This document shows, in pieces, positions 17,342-26,164 of a stretch of 64,000 nt of DNA. This DNA comes from Acidobacteriota bacterium (GTDB taxonomy: Bacteria > Actinomycetota > Acidimicrobiia > Acidimicrobiales > Palsa-688), in NCBI GenBank assembly GCA_028876385.1, contig JAGWSF010000028.1, forward strand, positions 1 to 64,000, read 5' to 3'. The notes under the pieces were generated by a model. That model worked only from the letters and a program-made list of their open reading frames with translations, had not been told where the DNA came from and made no database searches. The position numbers and the translations under genes are program-made. Position 1 is the stretch's first letter. The number at the start of each line of letters is the position of its first letter.

Positions 17342-19619
17342 CTCCGCCACCCGGCTGGCGCCGGTCGCCCCGCCGGTTCCGGTCAGCGACGGGGTCGGCG
17401 CCAGCGCCGCCCGCCCCGACGGGGGCCCCAAGGTGCGCGGCGAGTTCGCCTTCACCAACGACATGTGGGCCGAGGGGATGCTGTGGGGGGCCACCCTGCG
17501 CTCCCCGCATCCGTCGGCTCGCGTGCGGTCCATCGACACCAGCCGGGCCGCAGCCATCCCCGGGGTGGTCGCCGTGCTCCGCGCGCCCGACGTCCCCGGC
17601 GAGCTGTACTACGGCCTCGATACCGCCGACCAGCCGGTCCTCGCCCACGAGGTCGTCCGCTACGTGGGCGAGCCGGTGGCTGTGGTCGCCGCCGATCACC
17701 CCGAAACGGCCCGGCGGGCGCTGGCCGCCATCGAAGTGGACTACCTACCGCTGGCGGCCGTCGTCGACCCCGCAGAAGCGTCCGACGCGCCGGCCCTCCA
17801 CCCCGACGGCAACCTCTACCGCCACCTGGTGGTGCGTCGCGGCGACCCCGACGTGACCGGCCCGCTCGTGGTGGAAGGCACCTACGAGGTGGGGATGCAG
17901 GACCAGGCGTTCATGGGTCCCGAGTCGGCCCTGGCCATCCCCGCCTCCGACGGCGGCGTCGACCTGTTCGTCGCCACGCAGTGGCTGCACTCCGACCGGG
18001 GGCAGGTGGCCCGCGCCCTCGGGCTGCCCGAGGAGAAGGTGCGCCTCACCATGGGCGGGGTGGGCGGGGCGTTCGGGGCCCGGGAGGATGTGAGCCTGCA
18101 GATCCACGTCGCCCTCCTGGCCCGTGCCACCAATCGCCCGGTCAAGATGACCTACTCCCGGGAGGAGTCCTTCCTCGGGCACGTGCACCGCCACCCGGCC
18201 CGCATGTGGTACCGCCACACCGCCGACGCCGACGGGCACCTGCTCAAGGTGGAGGCCAGCATCCTGATGGACGGCGGGGCCTACCGGTCCACCTCGTTTC
18301 ACGTCCTGGCCAACGCCGTGTGCTTCTCCACCGGCCCCTACCGGGTGGGGTCGGCCCACATCGAAGGCCGGGCGGTGCGGACCAACAACCCCCCCTGTGG
18401 GGCCATGCGGGGGTTCGGGGCGGTGCAGGTGTGCTTCGGCCACGAGGCCCAGATGGACCAGCTGGCCCGGCTGGCCGGGATCGACCCGGTGGAGATCCGG
18501 CTGCGCAACGCGCTCGCCCCCGGCGACGCCATGATCACCGGCCAGCGCATCACCGGGGCTCTGCCGGTGGCCCGGGTCGTGCGCGAGACCGCGGCGCTGC
18601 CCCTGCCGGCCGGCGAGGGCGGGGACGGCCCCTACCTGGCCCGCCCCGGCGGCTCCGGGAGGACCACCGACGGGCGCCACGTGCGGCGCGGCATCGGGTT
18701 TGCGGTGGGCATCAAGAACCTCCTCTACGCCGAGGGATTCCCCGACGAGTCCCACGCCACGGTCACCCTCGCCGGGGACTGCGCCACGGTGCGCAGCGCC
18801 GCCGCCGAGGTCGGCCAGGGATGGGTGGCGCTGGCCCAGCAGATCGCCCGCACCGTGATCGGGGTGGAGCGCGTCGTGGTGGCACCCGCCGACACCCTCG
18901 GCGGATCGGCCGGATCGTCGTCGGCCAGCCGGCAGTCGTGGATGTCCGGCGGGGCGGTGGCCGCCGCCGCCGAGGAGGTACGCCAACGGCTGGTCCAGTC
19001 TTTGTCCCGGATCACCGGTGTCGACGCCGGCTCGCTCGACGTGCGGGGCGGGATGGTGACCGGACCCGGGTGGCGCGAGCCGTTGAGCGTTCTGGCCGGC
19101 GACCTGTGGATCGAGGAGACCGCCGTGTTCCGCCACCGGCCGACCGTGCCGCTCGACGGCCAGGGGCAGGGCGACGCCCACGTCTCGTTCGTGTGCGCCG
19201 CCCACCGCGCCGTCGTGGACGTCGACGTCGAGCTCGGCCTGGTCAAGGTGGTCCGGATCGACACCGCCCAGGACGTCGGCCGGGTCCTCAACCCGCTGTC
19301 GGTGCAGGGCCAGATCGAGGGGGGGATCGCCCAGGGCGTGGGGTTGGCGGTCATGGAGGAACTGGTCCTCGACGGGGGGCGGATACGCAACCCGTCGTTC
19401 ACCGACTACCTGATCCCCACCGCCCTCGACATGCCCGAGGTCCGCTACCGCCTCATCGAGGAGCCCGAACCCGGCGCTCCTTTCGGGGCTAAAGGGGTGG
19501 GGGAGGCGCCCACCATCTCCTCGACTGCGGCGGTGGCCGCGGCCATTCGCCAGGCCACCGGCCTGGCCCTGGCGCGGGTGCCCATCCGCCCCGAGGACAT
19601 CGCCCTGGCTGGCCGCTGA
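17334..19619 (+). CDS. molybdenum hydroxylase catalytic subunit (xanthine dehydrogenase type)
   Basis: About 761 residues, the Mo-cofactor subunit. Visible are GGVGGAFGARE (molybdopterin loop), NNPPCGAMRGFGAVQ (the AxRGFG active-site loop of xanthine dehydrogenases), AEVGQGW, and AKGVGEAPT holding the catalytic Glu near the C-terminus. The CO dehydrogenase signature (AYxCSFR) is absent, so this is not CoxL. Members hydroxylate purines, aldehydes or other N-heterocycles next to a ring nitrogen. I chose ATG 17334, inside the end of the Fe-S gene; the open frame extends upstream but only as overlap. The gene context favours a purine-like substrate, though isoquinoline- or nicotinate-type substrates remain possible. 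Confidence 0.9.
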   Translation: MTDSATRLAPVAPPVPVSDGVGASAARPDGGPKVRGEFAFTNDMWAEGMLWGATLRSPHPSARVRSIDTSRAAAIPGVVAVLRAPDVPGELYYGLDTADQPVLAHEVVRYVGEPVAVVAADHPETARRALAAIEVDYLPLAAVVDPAEASDAPALHPDGNLYRHLVVRRGDPDVTGPLVVEGTYEVGMQDQAFMGPESALAIPASDGGVDLFVATQWLHSDRGQVARALGLPEEKVRLTMGGVGGAFGAREDVSLQIHVALLARATNRPVKMTYSREESFLGHVHRHPARMWYRHTADADGHLLKVEASILMDGGAYRSTSFHVLANAVCFSTGPYRVGSAHIEGRAVRTNNPPCGAMRGFGAVQVCFGHEAQMDQLARLAGIDPVEIRLRNALAPGDAMITGQRITGALPVARVVRETAALPLPAGEGGDGPYLARPGGSGRTTDGRHVRRGIGFAVGIKNLLYAEGFPDESHATVTLAGDCATVRSAAAEVGQGWVALAQQIARTVIGVERVVVAPADTLGGSAGSSSASRQSWMSGGAVAAAAEEVRQRLVQSLSRITGVDAGSLDVRGGMVTGPGWREPLSVLAGDLWIEETAVFRHRPTVPLDGQGQGDAHVSFVCAAHRAVVDVDVELGLVKVVRIDTAQDVGRVLNPLSVQGQIEGGIAQGVGLAVMEELVLDGGRIRNPSFTDYLIPTALDMPEVRYRLIEEPEPGAPFGAKGVGEAPTISSTAAVAAAIRQATGLALARVPIRPEDIALAGR

Positions 19620-19665
19620 AGCCCCCGGCCCACACCGCATCAGGACCTTCACCGCATCAGAACCT

Positions 19666-20448
19666 TCAGAGCATCACCTCGCCGCCGTTGACGTTGAGCT
19701 CGGCGCCGGTGATCACCTTGGCCAGGTCCGAGGCCAGGAAGGCCACCGCGTTGGCGCAGTCGGCGTCGTCGGGCACGAACCCGAGGGGGATGTCCCGGGT
19801 GATCTCGGCCATCACCTCCTCGCGGGAGCGGCCCGCCGCCACGGCGCCTTCGACGTAACTCTCGACCGGCGGCCCCCACATCCAGCCCATGTAGGTGGTG
19901 TTGACCCGGATGCCGTAGGGCCCGAGCTCCTTGGCCAGCATCCGGGCCGCCACGGCCAGGGCGCCCTTCTCGATGGCGTAGCCGGCCTGGGCCGGCAGGG
20001 GCTTCTTCTGGATCATCGAGTTGACGAACACGATGGACCCGCCACCGGCCTGGCGCATGACCGGCACCACCGTCTGGGTGAGCTGGAGGGTGCCGAACAC
20101 GGTGACCTCGAACGCCGCTCTCCAGTCGTCCAGGTCGGCGCTGTCGAACATGGCGAACGGGGGCGGGACGTAGGCGCTGTTGACGAGCACGTCGATGCGG
20201 CCGAACTCGGCGACGGTGGCCTCCACCAGCCGGGCGGTCTGCCCGGCATCGCTGATGTCGGTCGGGCACACCAGGGTCCGGGCCTGCGGCCACTCCTTCT
20301 TGATGTTGGCCTCGACCTCTCTCAGCTTGGATTCGGTGCGGGCGGCCAGGACCACGTGGCCTCCCTCCCGGGCGAACACGTAGGCCAACTCCTGGCCCAG
20401 GCCCGGCCCCACCCCGGAGATGATCGAAACCTTGTCCTCGAGCAGCAC
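19666..20448 (-). CDS. short-chain dehydrogenase/reductase
   Basis: A 260-residue classical SDR. The nucleotide motif is ISGVGPGLGQELAY near residue 9, followed by DVLVNSAYV, the catalytic Ser in VNSMIQKK and YAIEK (YxxxK), and the C-terminal NVNGGEVML typical of the family. Substrate unknown. It is convergent with the molybdenum hydroxylase gene and lies upstream of nothing obvious; it may be transcribed alone. Confidence 0.88.
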   Translation of the reverse strand: MLLEDKVSIISGVGPGLGQELAYVFAREGGHVVLAARTESKLREVEANIKKEWPQARTLVCPTDISDAGQTARLVEATVAEFGRIDVLVNSAYVPPPFAMFDSADLDDWRAAFEVTVFGTLQLTQTVVPVMRQAGGGSIVFVNSMIQKKPLPAQAGYAIEKGALAVAARMLAKELGPYGIRVNTTYMGWMWGPPVESYVEGAVAAGRSREEVMAEITRDIPLGFVPDDADCANAVAFLASDLAKVITGAELNVNGGEVML

Positions 20449-20537
20449 GCCCGGCCCCCCTTGTCGTGGCGCGCCTGCCTTCGAGGCGCGCCGGCTACAC
20501 CGTAGGGTAGAGCGCGGCGCGGGCCGGGCGCCGACGG

Positions 20538-20921
20538 TCAGCGCTGGCGGGTGCCGTCCCAGAACGAGCGCAGAGAGGCCAGCTTCCCGTTGGGGGAGCG
20601 CTTGTAGATGTTGACCAGGTCCATGTCGAGGGACCCCCCCGCGCCGGTGATCTGGAAGTTGACCACGACGGCCACCTCGTCGCCGCCGGTGTAGGCCCGC
20701 TCGATGGCGTACTCGAAGTTCTGCACCCCGGAGATGACCGAGTCGTGGAACTTGGCGATGGCCTCGATGCCCTGGTGCCCCTGGCCCGAGGGATCGGTGG
20801 GCGACGGACCGACCGGGTCCTGCACCACGGCGTCGTCCTCGAAGAGGGCCAGCCAGCCGTCGCGGTCTCCGGCCTTGGTCAGGGCGAGCGAGGTCTCGGC
20901 CAGCTCGAGCGGTGTCTTCAC
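20538..20921 (-). CDS. SnoaL/NTF2-like protein
   Basis: About 127 residues with the NTF2-like cone fold signature LALTKAGDRDGWLALFEDDAVVQDPVG, then HQGIEAIAKFHDSVI and VNFQITGAGGSLDMDLVNIYK. The frame is open further upstream, but GTG 20921 (VKTPLEL) is preceded by GGAGG and begins where family members begin. Members include polyketide cyclases, ketosteroid isomerases, limonene epoxide hydrolase-like enzymes and non-catalytic binding proteins; the reaction cannot be assigned. It lies next to the SDR, which sometimes forms functional pairs with this family. Confidence 0.75.
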   Translation of the reverse strand: MKTPLELAETSLALTKAGDRDGWLALFEDDAVVQDPVGPSPTDPSGQGHQGIEAIAKFHDSVISGVQNFEYAIERAYTGGDEVAVVVNFQITGAGGSLDMDLVNIYKRSPNGKLASLRSFWDGTRQR

Positions 20922-21019
20922 AGGTTGCCTCCGGGTTTCGGCCTTGGTTGCCGATGGGCAGTCTGACAAATATCGCGAGCCCCGCGCCGGGTGCCGCCCC
21001 CCTGCGTCGAGCGATCCGC

Positions 21020-22216
21020 TCAGGGAACGCACTTGCCCGTGCCCACCGGGGCGGCGGCCTGCCCGGCCGCGGTGACGGCCGCAGCGACGGCGCCCATGGA
21101 CAGGGCGTAGCCGGTCCGCTCCGCGGTGGTGGAACTGGCGAACACCACGCCGATGACCGTCCCGGGGCTGAGACCGGAGGTACCCACGGACTCGCCGCTC
21201 GCCACCAGCGGTCCGCCGGAGTTACCCGCTCGGACCTGCCCGTGTATCTCGTACACGTCCCGGGTGGTGATCCCGGTGCCGTAGATGTCGAGTCCGGTGG
21301 CCCGGACCCGGGCGTTCACCGCCGCGGCAGTGGCCTGGAGGGGTCCGCCGAGGGGGTAGCCCATGATCGCCGCGGTGGTGGCGCGCGCCACCGGGTCGGT
21401 CCGGATGGGTAGCGGGGCGCCCGACAGGCCGCTGACCCTCAGGACCGCCACGTCGAGCTTGGGGTCGAACAGGACCACCGCACCGGGGTGGCGGCCCGAA
21501 CCGTCGATCACGTCGGTGCGGGCCTCGCCGGCCACCACGTGGGCGTTGGTCACGACCAGCCCCGGTGCCGCCACGAACCCCGACCCCGTCTCGATCCGCC
21601 CGCAGGCCTGCCCGACGATCTCGACCGTTGACGCCTGAGCGGCCCGAAAAGCCGCCTGGATGGTCACGTCGGCGGGCAGGTCGGCGGCGGCGATGAGGCC
21701 CGGGGGCAGGTTGGCGAACACGACCGGGTAGCCCCGGCCGGACAGGAACGACTCCACCCGGGCCAGGACCTGCGGGAGCGGGGGGAGGACCGCGGCCGTC
21801 GCCCGCACCACCCGTGAGTCGTCTATGGCCCGGTTCAGGGCCGGGTAGGGGCTGACCGACAGCAGCGTGCCCAGCACCCAGGTGGCCACGAGGGCGGTGG
21901 CCGCGCCCACCGCCACGCCGACGACGGCGTCGGGGCCGCCCAAGTGGCTCCGGTCGAGGGTCGGACGGAGCCGCCGCCCCAACCACTCGCCCGCGGCGCT
22001 CCCGGCGAAGGGGCACACGACGAGGATGACGAGCGCCACCAGCGAACGTGTCGTCCCCGAGGCCAGGCCGGCCAGAGGCGGTATCAGCAGCCCGCCGGCC
22101 AGGAGGCCGATGAACACCCCGACCAACATGAGGGCCTGGGTGACCGCCCCGAGCCCGAAGCCCCGCCACGCGTAGACGGCCACCAACGCGATGGCGGCCC
22201 AGTCGAACCACGTCAC
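21020..22216 (-). CDS. marP: MarP-like membrane serine protease (CvpA plus trypsin-like)
   Basis: A 398-residue protein with four N-terminal membrane segments (CvpA/colicin-V-production domain, about residues 5-130) and a periplasmic chymotrypsin-like protease domain. The triad is visible: His in VVTNAHVVAGE, Asp in DPKLDVAVLRV, and Ser in RAGNSGGPLV. This architecture matches mycobacterial MarP (Rv3671c), known for acid and oxidative stress resistance. Initiation is at GTG 22216 directly before the first membrane helix. The gene is followed by the SnoaL-like gene about 100 nt away. Confidence 0.88.
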   Translation of the reverse strand: MTWFDWAAIALVAVYAWRGFGLGAVTQALMLVGVFIGLLAGGLLIPPLAGLASGTTRSLVALVILVVCPFAGSAAGEWLGRRLRPTLDRSHLGGPDAVVGVAVGAATALVATWVLGTLLSVSPYPALNRAIDDSRVVRATAAVLPPLPQVLARVESFLSGRGYPVVFANLPPGLIAAADLPADVTIQAAFRAAQASTVEIVGQACGRIETGSGFVAAPGLVVTNAHVVAGEARTDVIDGSGRHPGAVVLFDPKLDVAVLRVSGLSGAPLPIRTDPVARATTAAIMGYPLGGPLQATAAAVNARVRATGLDIYGTGITTRDVYEIHGQVRAGNSGGPLVASGESVGTSGLSPGTVIGVVFASSTTAERTGYALSMGAVAAAVTAAGQAAAPVGTGKCVP

Positions 22217-22291
22217 GGGTCGCCCGCCCGCCCGCCGGGAAGCCCCTCCGTCCCGGGCCGCGACTCGCGGCGGGGTGACCCGGTCCGCTCC

Positions 22292-22894
22292 CTAGGCGCA
22301 GCGCTCGAAGGCCGGCAGATGATTGTCACGGGAAACGCTCTGGAGGTTCTGCAGCGCCGTGGTGACGTCCGGATAGGCCGAAACCTCGGGAATCTGAGCC
22401 GAGTACAGCGATATCACCTGCTGCTCGACGGCCACGCCCAGACCGCAGGCGGCGCGGAGGGTGGAGGGGGCCGCCTGGCCCGCCGACGAGGCGGGGACCG
22501 GGAGGCCATGACGGGTGAGCAGGCCCGTGACGGTCGCCACGTGCTGCTCCTCGGCGACGATGACATTTGGGAAAGGTCCCACCGAACCGAGGGCGGAAAC
22601 CACGTTTCGGTAGGTCGCCAGAGCCCCCGTCTCGGCCTGGTAGGAGGCGTTGAGCACCGACGACAGAACCGTGCTGTTGCCCGACGTCGTGGAGCTCGCC
22701 GGGCCGGGCAGGCTGGTCGCGCCACCCGGCGCCGTGGTGGGACCTGGAGTCGTGGTCGGCGCCGCGGTGGCCGACGGTGGCGGAGCTGATGTGGGGCTGC
22801 TCGACGAACACGCCGGGCCGAGCAGGGCCACGGTCAACAGAGCAGGAACCGCCCAGTGCCGGGCCATCGACGAGGTATTCAAGTGACGGGCCAT
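22292..22894 (-). CDS. ferritin-like (DUF2202-type) lipoprotein
   Basis: About 200 residues. An N-terminal signal (ALLTVALLGPACSSSS) carries a plausible lipobox, followed by a Pro/Thr/Ser-rich linker to about residue 65. The mature part has SYQAETGALATYRNVVSALG and NVIVAEEQHVATVTGLLTRHGLPVP, a helix pair with Glu and ExxH like the diiron ligands of DUF2202 ferritin-like proteins, then VEQQVISLYS. The start at ATG 22894 has GGAGG two bases ahead; a second ATG ten codons downstream is possible. It may store or oxidise iron at the outer face of the membrane. Another three ferritin-like genes lie elsewhere in this window. Confidence 0.72.
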   Translation of the reverse strand: MARHLNTSSMARHWAVPALLTVALLGPACSSSSPTSAPPPSATAAPTTTPGPTTAPGGATSLPGPASSTTSGNSTVLSSVLNASYQAETGALATYRNVVSALGSVGPFPNVIVAEEQHVATVTGLLTRHGLPVPASSAGQAAPSTLRAACGLGVAVEQQVISLYSAQIPEVSAYPDVTTALQNLQSVSRDNHLPAFERCA

Positions 22895-23091
22895 GACCTC
22901 CACGGTCCGGTGTCGTCCGCTCTTCGGGCAGAGCCGAACGTCACCGATTTCCAAATGCCTACGGCCGACCCAGCCCCTACGGCGCAGCTTCGGGCAGTTC
23001 GCCTCTAACCGGGATCGTCCCGCCGGCGCGACTCTCGGGGCAGCCGTACCGTCGGTGCGAAGAGCCCCTTCTGCGACGAGGAGAGCCGAAC

Positions 23092-26000
23092 ATGTCTTTA
23101 GTCAAAAAAGGTGTCATAAGTATTGTCACCGCGGCGGCGATGTCGGCGATGTTGGCGATCCCCGCCCAGGGCGCGTCCGGGTCGGGAAGTGGGGGCGGAA
23201 ATAGCAGCGGTGGGACCGGAGGGAGTAGCAGTTCGGGATCGGTTTACGCCGACATGACCGTGGACCTGCGCGCCGCCGACGGGAGCACCCTCTTGAAGGC
23301 CTACCAGGTACCGTCGACGTCGGGATCGGGGCAGCCGACCACCGAGTACTGCGCCCAGCCCGTTTCCTTGCAGCCCGTCCCGGGGATCAACGCGTCGCTC
23401 AACCCGGTGGACGGCCGCCAGGTCTGGGTGATCCCGCTCCAAGGGGAGTGGCTCACCAATCCCCCCGACCCGCTGCCGGTGGCGACGATCTCTGCGTGTG
23501 ATCCTCAGCCGCAGTACGCCATGTTCGTCTCCGACGTGAACATGGAGCGGCTCAACCAGGCCCGGTCGACTGACTCCTTCCTGGCGACGAAGTTGGCGGC
23601 GGTCACCGCCAAACTGCTCCAGGGGTCCAGCATCACCCTGGAGTCCACCGGGCGCATCAGCATCGACGGAGTGCCCATCGACGCCCCACCGGAGAACGCG
23701 GCCGTCTACCAGTCCCTGATGCTGACCGGCACCGTGCCCGGCCTGCCCGCCGGCATGGCCGGACCCCCGGCGTTGATCGGGCCTACACCCGCCGGGCCGA
23801 ACTCCAACAGTCAGTTCGACGCGTGGGAGCTGGCGGCGGCGGCCATCGGGGCGGCGGCCAGCAAGGATGTGCCGGTCACGGTGGACACGGTGGAGTACTA
23901 CAACCGCATCCTGGGGTTCCCGCCCAGCACCTCCTCGTCGGGTGCGGCGTACGTGTCACCCTGGGGGGTCAGCTTCGTGCGATCGGTGGATCCCGGTACC
24001 GGCGTCGCAATGACCACCGGTGAGCAGTTCATCGACTACAGCGGGTTCAGCTACAACCGTTCGCAGACCTTCACGGGGAGCGTCACCTGGCTCGACGTGC
24101 CGACCATGACATGGAAGGTCAGCCGCATCGCCGACGTCGTCCCGTTCACCAACCTGTCCTCCTATCCCGAGATCGGCGACCGCACGCTCCACGGGGTCGT
24201 GGCCTTCGCCCAGCTCGCCGACGACGTCCGGGCCCTGTGCAACTTCATCCCGGACAACACCTTCATTCCCGGCTTCTTCATGGACGTCCCTGGCACCGAC
24301 ACGACGGCCGCGCAGCTCCGGACCATCGTCGACCCCGCCGTCGGGTTCGGATCGCTGCCCGCCAGCGCGTTCGAAACCTACCCCTTCCACATGACCGCAT
24401 CCCTGCTCAACCCCTTCGCCGGCAGTGCCATCACCGACGCCCGGATGCGCGTCACAGTGCACGCCCCTGAGGCGCTCAACGCCGATGATGTGACCGTGGT
24501 GGCCGCCGACGGCCAGCCCGTGACCTTCGGTGTCGGCGGGTCCGATCTGGTCGGGTGGTGGGGACCACCGTCGGGATTCCCGGTCCCCCCCGGCTACAAC
24601 GTCTCGACCGACTTCGCCGTGACCGTGGCCGACCACGCTCCGACCGGTGTCTATCAGGTCACCCTGGATCTGGTCCGGGCCAGCGACCCCTCGCAGGTTC
24701 TGGCTTCCACCACCGCCTCGACGAACGTCCTGGCCAACCAGCCGACCGTCCTGTGGGGGCCGGCCGTCCCCAAACTGGCGACCGAAGGGGTGGCGATGGC
24801 GCTACCGCTGCAGGTCTACTCTCCGGCCGAGACCGGTGGTCGGTTGGCGCTCGACGTGAGCGGCCCCCCCACCCTCGGTGTCGCGGACGTATCTGTCTAC
24901 GGGAGCAACGGGGCCCAGATGGTGGCCATGCCGCTGACTCTCGACGCGTCGGGTCATCTGGTGGGGACGTGGGATGTCTCCCTCGCCGCGGGCTACACGC
25001 CGGTCACGTGGTACGCGACGGTGGCGGTCGGCGCACCGGTGGGCATCTACAGCTTCGGGGTCGGGCTCCAGGGAGCCAACACGCTGGCTCCGAGTGACGT
25101 GTCGGTCGTCGCTCCCGAGAGCCACGGTCAGAAGCCGCCCGGGGCGGGGGAGGACACCACGGCACCGACCGTCACGGTCACGGCCGTCGGCACTCCCGCG
25201 GCGACGGCCTCGTTCGCTCTCGCCGCGGATGAGACCAACGTGAGCTACACCTGCCAGCTGTTCGTCGACGGGGTGGCCCAGCCGCCGGAGGCCTGCACCT
25301 CGCCCGTGTCGTTCCGCGACCTCCAGCCCGCGGTCTATGTCCTGGCCGTCACCGGGACCGACGCCGCCGGCAACGTCTCGACTCCGGTGATCGTGACCTG
25401 GACCGTGGGTGCCCCCGCCTCGGGGGTCGTCATCACCAGCGCCCCCAGCGGCACCCTGACCGTCGGCCAGTCAGGGTCTGTCTCCTTCTCGGCGACCGGC
25501 CCGGCACCACTGCAGCTGGCCGCCGTCGGGGCGCTTCCCGCCGGGGTCACCTTCACTGACAATGGTGACGGCACGGCCACGCTGGGCGGAGCCGCCGTCG
25601 CCGGCACCGAGGGAACCTACGAGTTGGTGGTCGTGGCCTGGTCTGGGAACACCGCGACTTCGCAGACCTTCGTGCTCACCGTGGCCGCGGCCACCACTGC
25701 CCCGGGGACCACCAGCCCCGGCACCCAGACGTCGGGACCGGGCTACTGGTTGGTGGCGTCTGATGGTGGGGTGTTCGCGTTCGGTGATGCCGGGTTTTAT
25801 GGTTCGGCGGGGTCGGTGAGGCTGGCTGCGCCGATTGTGGGTATGGCGGCGTCGTCGGATGGTCGGGGCTACTGGTTGGTGGCGTCTGATGGTGGGGTGT
25901 TCGCGTTCGGTGATGCCGGGTTCTATGGTTCGGCGGGGTCGGTGAGGCTGGCTGCGCCGGTAGTTGGACTGGAGCGCGACCGCCAGACAGGGGGCTATTG

Positions 26001-26109
26001 GCTGGTCGGCTCTGACGGCGGGGTGTTCGGGTTCGGGGCCCCCTTCGCCGGCTCGGCCGGGGCGTTGCCCCTGCGCCAGCCGGTGGTGGTGATGTCCTCC
26101 GCCGCCTGA
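23092..26109 (+). CDS. large secreted protein with Ig-like domains and C-terminal GYWLVASDGG repeats
   Basis: A 1005-residue exported protein. Residues 1-28 form a signal peptide (LVKKGVISIVTAAAMSAMLAIPAQG), followed by a Gly/Ser linker. Residues about 45-650 form a beta-rich region with no family I recognise. Residues about 690-780 and 780-870 look like two Ig-like domains (AVYVLAVTGTDAAGNVS; putative-Ig GDGTATLGGAAVAGTEGTY). From residue 884 there are two near-identical copies and one diverged copy of a unit beginning GYWLVASDGGVFAFGDA, a repeat abundant in secreted proteins of Acidimicrobiia. ATG 23092 follows GAGGAGAG. There is no sortase or membrane anchor; it is probably a cell-surface or extracellular structural or binding protein. 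Confidence 0.82.
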   Translation: MSLVKKGVISIVTAAAMSAMLAIPAQGASGSGSGGGNSSGGTGGSSSSGSVYADMTVDLRAADGSTLLKAYQVPSTSGSGQPTTEYCAQPVSLQPVPGINASLNPVDGRQVWVIPLQGEWLTNPPDPLPVATISACDPQPQYAMFVSDVNMERLNQARSTDSFLATKLAAVTAKLLQGSSITLESTGRISIDGVPIDAPPENAAVYQSLMLTGTVPGLPAGMAGPPALIGPTPAGPNSNSQFDAWELAAAAIGAAASKDVPVTVDTVEYYNRILGFPPSTSSSGAAYVSPWGVSFVRSVDPGTGVAMTTGEQFIDYSGFSYNRSQTFTGSVTWLDVPTMTWKVSRIADVVPFTNLSSYPEIGDRTLHGVVAFAQLADDVRALCNFIPDNTFIPGFFMDVPGTDTTAAQLRTIVDPAVGFGSLPASAFETYPFHMTASLLNPFAGSAITDARMRVTVHAPEALNADDVTVVAADGQPVTFGVGGSDLVGWWGPPSGFPVPPGYNVSTDFAVTVADHAPTGVYQVTLDLVRASDPSQVLASTTASTNVLANQPTVLWGPAVPKLATEGVAMALPLQVYSPAETGGRLALDVSGPPTLGVADVSVYGSNGAQMVAMPLTLDASGHLVGTWDVSLAAGYTPVTWYATVAVGAPVGIYSFGVGLQGANTLAPSDVSVVAPESHGQKPPGAGEDTTAPTVTVTAVGTPAATASFALAADETNVSYTCQLFVDGVAQPPEACTSPVSFRDLQPAVYVLAVTGTDAAGNVSTPVIVTWTVGAPASGVVITSAPSGTLTVGQSGSVSFSATGPAPLQLAAVGALPAGVTFTDNGDGTATLGGAAVAGTEGTYELVVVAWSGNTATSQTFVLTVAAATTAPGTTSPGTQTSGPGYWLVASDGGVFAFGDAGFYGSAGSVRLAAPIVGMAASSDGRGYWLVASDGGVFAFGDAGFYGSAGSVRLAAPVVGLERDRQTGGYWLVGSDGGVFGFGAPFAGSAGALPLRQPVVVMSSAA
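25741..25959 (+). repeat. 93-bp near-identical direct repeat inside the secreted-protein gene
   Basis: Copies at 25741-25833 and 25867-25959, offset by 126 nt (42 codons), with one difference that is synonymous (TTT versus TTC). The repeats keep a T-richer, distinct codon choice (GATGGTGGG, TTTTAT, GGTTCG) compared with the surrounding gene. A third, strongly diverged copy begins at about 25999 with the codon style of the rest of the gene. Confidence 0.9.
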
Positions 26110-26164
26110 CCGGTGTCCGGTCGAAGGCAGGGGAGCGAGGACTCGCCTGGTATCGCCGCCGATT

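Noticed and set aside
15894-19619. Annotation as aerobic carbon monoxide dehydrogenase (CoxMSL)
   Set aside because: The large subunit lacks the AYxCSFR active-site loop of CoxL and has the RGFG loop of xanthine dehydrogenases.
25741-25959. CRISPR array or mobile element
   Set aside because: The repeats are in frame inside a protein gene, 93 bp long with a short in-frame spacer, and encode a known protein repeat.
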